Shown here piece by piece: positions 26,501 through 37,100 of a stretch of 64,000 nt of DNA. The notes beneath the pieces were generated by a model. The model was given only the letters and a program-made list of their open reading frames with translations, searched no databases and was not told where the DNA came from. The position numbers were made by a program, and so were the translations under genes. This stretch comes from Cymodocea nodosa (Eukaryota > Streptophyta > Magnoliopsida > Alismatales > Cymodoceaceae). Numbering within the stretch: position 1 is the first letter of the stretch; the number at the start of each line of letters is the position of its first letter. The stretch covers positions 22,728,001-22,792,000 of the forward strand of contig CM072337.1 in assembly GCA_036874045.1 (NCBI GenBank), written 5' to 3'.

Positions 26501-29500
26501 TTATTAGTAAAGAATATCACAACTTGATTATCACAATGCATGATCATGGATCAAACACAAAAAAAACAAGCTTCATGATAGCAATCTATGTCATAACACT
26601 AAATTTCTACTTGTACAATATTTCACTGACATTCTACTTGTTTCACCAAGTAACAAGATTACCCTAACGCTGTGAAATATCTAGATGTACACTTCTTTTC
26701 TCCTGCATAATTGGAGTATGAATAGGCCTTAATTTGTAGATGACTATTTCTACTGGAAACAAGATATTTACAAGGTGCATACTTGATGAATGTCATAACA
26801 CTAAGGCTCCTACTAATGGATCATCCTAGGCTCATGGATGAACCAACTAAGAAGTTCTGCAACTATAAAATATCTGGATAGATATCTTTCACATAAAAAA
26901 ACTTCCCATAAGTCACCAGAATTGACCAAAAGACCTTAAATATCTACAATGAATTTTTATAAAAGGGTGGACTCTCATTTATGGAAGCACCCACAAGTTT
27001 GAAAATTGAGAGTCCAATTTATTAAAGAACATCTAGTTAAGTGCATCCTCTCAGATAAAGACATATTGCCTTTTGCATATATAAGCTCTCAATGCATAGA
27101 AAGTATTTAAGCTTTCTTATATCTTTGATGGGAAAATGTCTTTGAATGCTCATTAATTTTATCAATCCTTGCAGAGTCACTACCTGCCAACAAAAAATCA
27201 ACATATACTACAAAAGTGACAACCTTGAAAACCCCTTTTAAGGAAAATTGTGAGCCTCATCTATCGGAGTTCTAAAAGGGTGGACTCTATGGGAATACTC
27301 TTAGGTTTGAAAGTTGTCAGTCCAATTTGTAAGGACATTAACTGGTCAAGTGATATTTTTGAGATAAAGACACTTTAACTTTTACAAAGGAAAACTCAAT
27401 GCTTAGAAAGTATTTATGTTCTCCTATATCTTTTATGGAAAAATGTCTTTAGATGCTCCTTTGTTTTATTGATCCCTATAGAGTTACTACGTATCAATAA
27501 AATATCCTCTCCTAGAACAACAAACCTAGAGATAGATTCATAAATACTTGCTCTTGTCAAATCACTGCACAAAAAGATGCTTATGTCATTAAGTTGATAG
27601 AGTTCATAAGATTGATTGATAGCACTGAATAATGGAAATCATGTAGAGTTCAAGTGAGCAACTAGTGAGAATTTCTCAATATAATCAATCTCATATGTTT
27701 GTGTAAAGCTACAATCAACCAAACAAGCCTTTTATGTATCTATAGACCTATCTGACTAGTGTTTGACAATAAATACTCATATACAAGTAACTATGTTAGT
27801 TCCTATAAGATGATAACCTAAGCCCCAAGATGTCAATATCTACTTTTCTTCGTCCATGATTCCCTTCTAATGACAAATAAGTTTAATACTTGGCAATTCC
27901 TAGGATAGGCTAGAGGAAATGAATAAGAAAAAGGTATGAAATGAAGGATTAAAGTGATCGTAGAAAACAAAATAGGAGATTAGAATAGCATGGTGGAACA
28001 CCTTCTCTTCCAATAGCAATAGGAATATTAAGGTTGTAAGCACATAGATCTCTAGACATAGAGAATGGCTCAGCTTGAAGTAGTTGAGACGACCATTGAG
28101 GCATTGTCATTGATTATAGACCTACAAAGAATGAGATACTTCTCTTACAATAACCAAATAACAAAGACTTAAATAGAAGATGGAAGAAAAACACCTAGCA
28201 GAGACTATTCACTAGAACCAAAACAGGTTGAAACTAAAAGAATGTAACTGATATCTATAGATACAATGTGCCAATGAGTAGGAGGAAAACATTTATATCC
28301 TATTTGAATCCGAGAATATTTGATGAGAACACTTTAGTGAACATAAAAAGAACTTGTCAAAATCTAGTAATATGCCATGTACAAGGAAAATTAAGGCACC
28401 TAAGGGCTTGGCTCGCTTAGGTGCATGCCTGGGTACTGCCCAGGCACCATTAAGTGCTGGATTTTTTGTGTGGAACCTAATAAGGATCCATATATAGATA
28501 TGTTTTATTATATAAGGATTTAAATGAAAAAACCATAGGTTTTCTCTCCTCTTCTTCTCCCTCCCTTCCTAACAATAGCCACCACAATTTTAAATGAAAA
28601 ATAAACGTTATACAGATTGAAAATTAAAAGATTTTTAAAACAGGATTCAAACAGGTGTTTTCAAAAAATGGTATAAATAAATATGTTATATTCTTTCATA
28701 TAATCATCATTGTTATCAACTTAATTGGGTAAAGATGAGAATATAAGCCCATGTCATACCAAGACTAACGAGCATTGCCACAAATTAGGAATTAAATACA
28801 AAATTATCATTAAAATTTTGCTTTAGCTATGTTTCATATGGGAAGAGAACACAAGCATTAAATTACTGTTTCAGCCATTAGTTAAAAATATAAAATTGAA
28901 TGGTTCTCACAATTACCATGAGGTAAGCCATTCAGAGATTCTAATAAAACGTTAACTAAGAAATGATCAGAGTCTAGCAACAAGTGGGCAACTGACCATC
29001 TAACAACAATAAGAGGAGACTTTTTGGGAAGTATGTCCTCCAGAACAGGTTCCAAACCAGGATACTGCAATATTGTTGGAAACAGCACATCATATAGAGT
29101 AAATAACTAACTTTCAGGAAAAGAGGTCGAGCAACCACAACAATGAGGGATAAACCTCATCAGCTATGCTTTGTCTGATCTTCCGTTGCACTGACGCCTT
29201 CACTTGGTTTTGTGCAGACACATCCTCTGAGGAAAATCTGGAATTCCACAATCATCATACAATAAGAAAACATTAAGAGAATTTCCAGATAAAGAATATC
29301 AAAAATAATAATTATCATGAAAAAAAATTGTTCGCGACTTCGATGCACACCCTCCATTAGTGGACTCTTTTTATGAATACCCAAAAAACGTATCTATCAC
29401 CATCGTAAAAATATCGCAAAGACATAGATTCGGATAGACGCAATTGGCAATGACGACAGTGAGGGCCGAGGCCTCCTAACTATCTTTTCTTAAGTAAAAC

Positions 29501-29869
29501 AAATAATAAATGATGGGCGTGTCAGTGTTCCACTTAAGGGCCCAAACATCGTAACAGCCACATTAGACAGCGGCGACTGCGAATTGTAGAACGCCCAAAA
29601 TCCACGCCACTCAGAGGGATCAAACATCGGAACGACGTGCGGAATAACCACGCTAAACACATCCCTTAGTTGATTTCCGAAATCAAGACAGCAAGGGGAT
29701 CAGAATGCCGATGGACCGTGTATGTGGTGACCGAATTTAGCAGCCTCAACCGAAGTAGGCGATGACGCGAAGGAGAAGAAAAGCAAATCGATAGTTTAAA
29801 CCCTAGACAATAGGGAAGAGAGTGCGCGGACGAGATACAACTGAGAAGTAGCACTCACTTTTTGAACAT
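20546..29869 (-). CDS. MCTS1/MCT-1 homologue (PUA-domain translation re-initiation factor)
   Basis: Eight exons on the - strand, each with GT-AG borders and compatible phase: 29859-29869, 29156-29237, 28997-29064, 25932-26029, 25572-25708, 22418-22485, 20840-20903 and 20546-20563. They join into 181 codons with no internal stop, the same length as human MCTS1. Motifs in order: [60 protein letters not shown], then the PUA domain from about residue 92 with [13 protein letters not shown] and [15 protein letters not shown], ending WKMEKLG. In animals the protein pairs with DENR to recycle 40S subunits and allow re-initiation after upstream ORFs; that role is inferred here. The first coding exon is only 11 nt and the last 18 nt. 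Introns 3, 5 and 6 (1.5-3.1 kb) contain copia, RTE/LTR and L1 remnants, yet every splice site I used is intact. Confidence 0.93.
21280..22200 (+). mobile_element. L1-type LINE reverse transcriptase remnant in MCTS1 intron 6
   Basis: The + strand, across frames and stops, encodes [12 protein letters not shown] (the YxDD box, here YVDN) near 21,708, then [12 protein letters not shown] and [15 protein letters not shown], the order found after the catalytic box in plant L1 elements. Many stops and frameshifts; clearly dead. It lies antisense to MCTS1. The ends are approximate. Confidence 0.7.
22889..23023 (+). mobile_element. Diverged LTR related to the TRIM-like element at 36.7-37.9 kb
   Basis: The segment follows the same order of short blocks as the 36,741 LTR: TTTAGTCTCA, a TATATAAAGGTCT TATA-like block, CACTCATTTCTTATGTTTCAAC at its end. 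Only one copy is visible, so it may be a solo LTR or a fragment. It sits in MCTS1 intron 5 just before the RTE remnant. Confidence 0.5.
23100..25290 (+). mobile_element. RTE-clade LINE remnant in MCTS1 intron 5
   Basis: The + strand reads, in order and across frames: [18 protein letters not shown] (end of the endonuclease), an intact 86-codon stretch at 23764-24024 with [20 protein letters not shown] (start of the reverse transcriptase), VFINLKKAYDN near 24,345, YLFVLVMDE near 24,565, and [11 protein letters not shown] at the catalytic box. The order is that of plant RTE elements. The usual ADD box is disrupted, and stops are frequent. It is colinear but heavily decayed and strongly AT-rich, opposite to MCTS1. 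Confidence 0.8.
26260..28380 (-). mobile_element. Ty1/copia polyprotein remnant in MCTS1 intron 3
   Basis: On the - strand, across frames, I read [20 protein letters not shown] and [10 protein letters not shown] (reverse transcriptase, near 27,550-27,700), [17 protein letters not shown] (twice, see the duplication), and [20 protein letters not shown] with EVSCHYI and NIFTKGL (RNase H, 26,356-26,547). [12 protein letters not shown] end and a purine-rich run near 26,300 mark the approach to a 3' LTR. Many stops; inactive. It has the same orientation as MCTS1. The 5' limit is uncertain. Confidence 0.8.
26961..27505 (-). repeat. Internal direct duplication within the copia remnant
   Basis: Two related segments of about 235 bp begin AAAAGGGTGGACTCT at 26961 and 27274, offset 313 bp, and run to about 27,200 and 27,505. 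They share blocks such as GTCCAATTT and AGAAAGTATTTA. Both encode the copia segment around KLKYFLCIE. They differ enough to be an old duplication. Confidence 0.7.
28396..28445. repeat. Two adjacent small hairpins in MCTS1 intron 3
   Basis: Perfect arms GCACCTAAG (28396-28404) and CTTAGGTGC (28416-28424) are followed by GCCTGGG (28427-28433) and CCCAGGC (28439-28445). Motifs of this AGGCGC/AGGTGC kind are frequent in plant interspersed repeats, so this is probably an old repeat end. Confidence 0.6.
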
Positions 29870-31138
29870 CTTCGAAAGTCCAGATGGAGTGGGGAGAGAC
29901 CTTTCTGCAAGAACAAACGACGAAGGGAGGAGGAAATGCCGGTGACTGGACGAATTTTTCCTTTTTCGAGTGCGTCTTCTCCCGGGTGCATGTGCCGGCG
30001 GTTTTGGTTTCCGAAGGCGCCCTTTTTCTTTTTGTCGATGATTATAATTCTTACGTTTTATAATGATTTAAATATTAAAAGTTATAAATATTATTGTTTT
30101 TAATAATTAAATTATTTCTGTTCATTGAAAATACCCTTTTATTCCCTAGCTAATTTCCCAAGAGGATCGGAACCTTTTTTTACAGAGGAGTGTCTGCATC
30201 TTTTGATTAATGTATAAAGAAAGAGGTAAATCAAGTTATTATATTATTATAAAGTGGATTTTATTTCAATTAGATAAATATAAATGACCTAATGGTTTAA
30301 AAATTCATTTATTTTTATTAAATATCATTCCTAATGGTTTAACCAAGTTAAAATTTTAAGACATAGTAGATTATATTATAGATTAATTAATTTATATATA
30401 ATTAAGTTTTAATTTTAAAATAAAATTTGAAAATAATAAGTGCCTCTGGAAAATGTTCCTAGAGACACCTCTAGGAACACTTCTCTAATTCAATTACGTG
30501 AGAACATAATTCTCATAGACGCTAAAAATGAAGTGTATTTCAATCAAATAGATCCACTTATGAGGACATCCATTTAAAATCTAGATAAATGTAATCCATG
30601 CTCAATATGTCTCTAAAAATCTGGATATCACAATTTATATCTAACAAATTTACTTGCATCTGGAAAAACACAATTTGGATATTTGAATCCAAAAATCTAA
30701 ATTTTAATATGAGCATTTGACATTGACGCACTATATTTTATCAAGATGACTAATTGATTATTTTTTGTGAAATACTCACAAAGTACTAAAAGTCTAATCA
30801 TTACAAAAAGATCTACAAATACGTTTCATCTTTGTCACACCATAGAGACTCGATATGCCTTTTAGTGCGAAAATTGAAGAATAAAGCATATTGTTGTAAA
30901 GTTGTTGAAAAGTACATCGCAAATTTACCAAAATCAAAGTTTTACCATATTCCATATATCGCACAAAAAATTCAAGAAACCAAGGGAAAGCGGTTAATTG
31001 CAGCATCACACATGTTCTGAACAGGAAATTAAACAAAACTTCAACAGAATATCCAATCCATATGGCGACGGCTCGTTTGACCGGCCTCCCTTGGCAACTC
31101 ATGCAGACAACAGATGTTGATGGCCACATGCTGCGTTT
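29870..31138. other. MCTS1 promoter and FANCI 3' flank
   Basis: About 29,870-30,010 is GC-richer and holds the 5' UTR and promoter of MCTS1. The rest is AT-rich and includes the MITE-like copy near 30,240-30,490 and the 3' UTR of FANCI below 31,139. Both genes read on the - strand, so this is a head-to-tail interval. Confidence 0.5.
30240..30490. repeat. MITE-like repeat (diverged copy)
   Basis: It shares an ordered block with the element at 51,048-51,242: AGTTAAAATTTTAAGACAT, TATTATAGATTAATTAATT and a following AAATTTGAAAATAAT. Near its end CCTAGAG and CTCTAGG form a small fold. Boundaries are not clear. Confidence 0.4.
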
Positions 31139-34100
31139 TCACCCATCTGAATCTGAATCTTCTACGATATTACTCCTTCTGTCCCTTTTTGATAAGATAT
31201 ATGTGCCTCGACATTCCCTGTCGGATTCAGAATCCTCAAGAGCAGGGTCGCCACCTTTACTACACGCCACTTCTTTCTGGGATCCATTGTATTCTTCTCG
31301 ACCAACAGATTCCTCATCGAGTCCATTTTGAGAACTTGCCTGAGAAGGCTCTTTCTGTATCTGTGCTCCTGACATCTCTTCTTCTGTGGTGACTTTTTCT
31401 TGCCAATTAGGTTCTTCGTGCTGTTGCCCTTCCTGAGTTGTAACCTTCTTAAGTATCTTAATTCTAAAATCTCTAGCAGTACTTCTTTTGGCATGCCTCA
31501 ACAAATTGACCTTAGTGAGTTTACTGAGCTTTATAAGATATTTCTCGTAATCCTCTATTTGAAAAATCAGGTTTGGAATGCATCTATTCTCTCTTCTGAT
31601 TTTGCCAATCGTCCCCCTACTCCATGCATTCTCTTGCTGGTTCTGCAAGGGAAATAATCTTGGAGTATGACTTCATAGGCTATAATCTCTACCCTTATTA
31701 GATAATTCCAACTTTCACAATTACTTTGAGTTGGCAACATCAGCCAACTTACAAAACAAACGGGTATTGCTGCCTTACCTGTTGCATTAGGCCCACAAAG
31801 TTATAAATTGGAGTAGTAAGCTTCTTGCAGGTTCCTTCAACAAGCTTCTGAAACTCTTGTCCAGGAAGGAGTTGCTTGTGTCCTCTGGGAGCAATAAGTT
31901 GCTTTGTCATTTGAGCTAAAGTCTTGTAAAACTTCGCAGTCAGTTTCAAAAACTGCTCTGCTTGAGAATCTAGCAACCAACAAACCTGCATTAACTTTCT
32001 TGCCAAGAAATATCACCTTCAAATGAAAATGTGGATGTGCAACTTACCTTTGAGCTTCATTTCTGCAAAGCAGGATAACAGATTCACCAATGCTTCGGAT
32101 CTGGAATAAAATGAATTGTTCAGTAGAAACACAGATGAGGTTTTCCAAAATTTAGGGCCCTTTCTCCTTCCACTGCTTTCATGATTTACAACAGAAAGCA
32201 CCTTCATTTTCGATAAAGCCCAATCAAAGTCGTCAATAACATATTCAACTGATTGTAGTAATTCTGAAGCAATTCCACAAGCTGTTGAAGAATTTATTAT
32301 AGGATATGATTTAGAGTCTTCCATTGAGTCATCCTCCAAATGCGCAATATGCACCAGCTCTGTAGCCATGGTATGTGCAACTATCAAATCATGGGGAGGC
32401 AATCTCAAAGAGATGGCTAGTCCCACTAATCCCCTTGCAACCTTGGAATTTTTCAACACAATGCTTTCGCAGATACTGTTGGCCCAAATTCCATGTAGAT
32501 CTTTAAAATCACCCGCCAATTTATTTGCAATAGTTACCATTATGTCGCAAAGAATCTGACAGTAAAGAAAAAATCGTACTTCTTCATGCTTTCAATTTAT
32601 GGATAAGAGAATTCATAATCAATAGGATCTATAAAGATAATAAACGGAAATAAGGTTAGGGACTTGATATGTAAACTGAATTGATCAATCAAACATCCAT
32701 ATTAGTAATATATTATTTTACTAAGGTGGGGTTGTGTACCTGAAACGTATACAAATCAACAACAATAATAAATCTTAGATATAATCCTACTACATAGAGT
32801 TGACCACATGAATTATTTTATTTCAAGTATTTTTAATCTATAGTCAAATCTTTAATTAAATTACACAAATTTAAATCCTTTACTTCTTTTAAATGTTTCT
32901 ATGATAATTAAATTTTCCTTGTTAACTGGTGTATTCTCTAATCTCCTAACAATGTGACCAATCACCTAAATCAATTTTCTCTTAACTTTAATTGATGCAA
33001 TTCATACTTTATTCTTAGTAACATTATTTTTTAGGATATTTTGTATAGTATTACTATTCATTCATTTAAATAGTTATGCATCCTTACAATATTAAATTTT
33101 TACATATTGTCACATTTTATAGTCTAACATTCTAGGTCATAAAATATAGTTAGGAAAATAGCAATTTTATAGAATTTTTCTTTTAATTTAAACAATATTC
33201 TCCTGTCACATAATACTCCAAAAGCATTTTTCCATTTCATCCATCTTACTTGGATTTTATGAATAGCATCCTCTATAATTTCATCATTATTATTTATTAT
33301 ATATTCTAAAGTATATAAAAGTCTTACATTTATGAATCTTAGAATCATCTAAATATATATATATTTATCATTATTTTTATTTTCACTAAACCTACATTCC
33401 ATATATTAAATTTTTAACTCACTCAATATAAATTCTTTGGACTCTAAGTATATTTCCATAATTCTAATTTAGAATTAATTCCTAATTTACTTTCATCAAT
33501 TAAAACCATGCCATCAACAAATACCATATACCAAGATATTTGTCCTTCAATTTTCCTAGCCATTTCCTTCATAACCAAAACAAACAGAGGCAGAATTAAA
33601 GAAGAACTTTGAAGTAAACCTATATCTATTGAAAATTCCTTAATTTATCCTACAATGTTTTTAACATTAATGACTATCCTTCCATACATATCTTTATAAC
33701 ATTAATATATCTAATGGATACTTCTTTTCTTTTTAAAACTTAGCACAATGATGATCTATTGAAAATCATGATTTTTCTTTAAGGATGGTAAGTACAATAT
33801 AAAAGTAGTGGGATATGAACTTGATGCTAAATGAATATCCATTTACTCACATACCCTTACACAAGCACATTAACACCTCGAATACAAAAAATTACATTTA
33901 ACTCTCACAAACATGAATATTGTCAAAGATATTAAGAATAAAATGATCATGAAATGCTTTCAAACTATGCATTCTTGATGTGGTATTCTTTGACGTAAAT
34001 CATGTATTTTTCCAATTATTTTATTCTATTGTATTACCCTTGTCCCTTTTTGGTTAATTGAGCTATTACAGTTGGTTATTGTACCACCCTTGTCATATAA

Positions 34101-37100
34101 AAACTATCTTATATTTGTAATTATCTTTTTACATGTCAATTTTTATTATTTATGATGTAAGCATAATAGACTGCCCCACCTCAAAAAATTCTAGGACTGC
34201 CATTCTAAGGAAATCCCCTCTCACCATAACCCAAGATGGCAAGGTTACTCTCCTTCATTGCTATGAAACAACCATTGAAAAGAGGAACACAGCAATTACA
34301 ATATCAAGATAGTAACTTTTCTTTAAGAACAGATAAGGTCATGTACCTGGCATTCATTCAAAAGTGAACAAGCAAGAAATTCTAGGTACAAAGGTATCAT
34401 TCTTTTCTCCAAGAAATTGTGTGCTCTTGTTTCTTCCTGCAGTTTATTTTTCAAGTCCCTTTCATACTGAACATCTTTACAGTTAATCCCTGTATCTTCA
34501 ATGTCCATTATTCCAGGCAATTTGAAAGAAGCTAATTTTTTTATCAGTTCAACATAATTTGCTCTGTCTGTACAAACATTAAATAATTCTTTCAAGCATG
34601 TTAATGACAAGAGTAGATGTTCGTTTTTATTTCCAGAACTTTTTCTCCCTTTAGACTCTTTGATGTTTCGATCTCTCTCTGATTTCAACTCTGATTTCAG
34701 CAGACATGCCAACTGCAGTAATGGTTGTCCCACTGATGTAATGTCCCCAACAATAGGGCACTCCAAAGAATCACCATTTTGAACCAAGAAATATTTTATT
34801 TGATGATGGCAAGCCTTCAGAGCAAAAGAAATTAATTTAAAAGAATCATCTGACAACTTGCATGATGATAACTCAGTGGTCTCAAGAACCCTCCCATCTG
34901 GACCGTCAGCATACATTTCAATTGCAGTCACTAGTAAGTGTTTAATGCTAGAGGTGGCCAAGAAAGGCATTTTTTCCTGAAAGAGCCTTGTAGATGAATG
35001 ATGACAATTGTTACTCTTAGCAGGAATATCCTGATTTTTTGAAAGCGTTTTCGTGGCAGGTTGTTGCCGTTTGTCCAGATATTTTTCCTTTTCAATGGAC
35101 TCGTAACAAGATACAAGCTCCAAAACTTCAGCATGAAGGTCTTCCTTTTCTACACCTACAGCCTTTTCCAACTCGATAGCAACCATGTTTATAAATACCT
35201 CAAGAATTTTAGATAAGATCCACATACAGTAGCCAGTCTTCAAAGATGAGTGTCTACTGACATCTGAACTTTGCCCGTCATGACAAGTTTGAAAAGAAAG
35301 GATTTAAAACAACAAGAGTTGAACAAAATATAAACGAAGCACAATTAAGTTTGTCAGTCCAAGGTTACAAACCTTTCATGGTACCACCTCTCAGTTTCTT
35401 CCTAATCCTTAATAGAGCATTTGAAAAAGCTTCTGCACATGAGATTTTTGATGCCTAAATATGCATAACTCAACATTCAGCATGTCAATAAAAAATAACT
35501 AGCTTGTTTAAATAAATAAAAGGTAGAATGCAGCTCACTTACCTCAGCATCTTGTGAAAGGGAAAATCCAAGGCATGCCCGTGAAAAATCTGAACCATCA
35601 GATTTTTTGTGGGGATGAAGGAGAAGAATCCATGAGACACACGATAAAAGGCAATCCAAAGGTTCTTCAAGACAAACTTTGTCATTAACCAATCTGACAC
35701 ATGCATCAAGTTCAAGAGGGAATTCAGCATCCTGCAGATAAAGAATAATTTAGGACAACCAGATGACAGAACCTAAACAATTTTTTGAAGTATTCTATGG
35801 AATTATGATCATCAAATTAAGTGTGATAAGATGGAAGCAGTCAAGTACCTCTCTAAAATATGGAAGGAAATGAGGCCAGAGAAAATCACATACAGCTCCA
35901 GACATTAACGGATCCAAGATAACAAGCCTAACAAGTCCATGATACATGGTTTCCCTGACACTAGCCTGACTAAACAGATTGATCCAGGAAAGAGAAAGTT
36001 AGCAACAAAAATGAAACAAATGTATCTTACTAGAATCACATCAAACCTCCTGAGAGAGACATCTTCGAAGCAATCCATTCAGTTCCTGAAAGAGTCCAAA
36101 ACCCATTCTGCAGAATAAACTACCTTGTTGGCTGCAACTAGCTTGGCTGGACGATTCCTTTGATGTAAATATCTCAATTTTCTTAGACTTACTTTCCTCC
36201 AGAATGAGGCAAATAATAGCGTTAACAGCAGCGAGACGAATGATATCTTCTCTTCTAAATAGAGCCTTTCGCAAAACCAAAATGATATAATCCTAGAAAA
36301 TTAACAATAAAGACAACATCAAAAAAATCCTGAATTTATTGGCAACAATAGGGGGAGAATAATAAAATACCTCTCTATATTATACCAAGACAAAATTTAA
36401 ATGTATAAAATAAGTTATTATTAGATGTCATGTTGAACTTCAGTCCTCAAAAACTAAAACACATGTCAAAATTTGGAAAGTGTCTATGAAAAACACAACA
36501 ATTCACAAAAAACTATGAATTTTGGTACGAAATTCTAAGACAAGTTATAGCAATCAATAATACAAACCTAGAAATAATTAAATTTAGTATTTGGGCATTT
36601 CTGACTTTAAAAGCACAAGATAAGTCATAAAATACGCTGATTTAATATTCAAAATAATAACACTTAGATATTCAAAATAATATCCAAAAAATTAAGGTGT
36701 TATATAAATAATATAATATCTTGCATGATTGAAAGTAGAGGTTAGAGAATATCATTGTATTTGGTGTGTGTAGGTTCAGTCTCACATTATTTAAAATGTG
36801 TCGGTCTTCCTCATGTAATCTTTATAAATAAAGGTCTTATGTTATTGAGTCAATACAACTTCCACCCCATTTCTTATGTTTTAACACAATATCAAAGTGT
36901 TAAGTTTCAAAAAAAAAAACCTAAGTAGAGAGGAGGGAAACCCTTCACCCTACTTCCAACCAACAATTTTATCATCTCTCTCTTTAGCTGCCAACTTCTC
37001 TCCATCTCTCTCAATGGCCCCTCTCAACAATCCTTATTAGTTCCTCTTACATAAGTGATCTCTCTCACCACATCCTCTTAAATAGGTGATCACTCCACCT

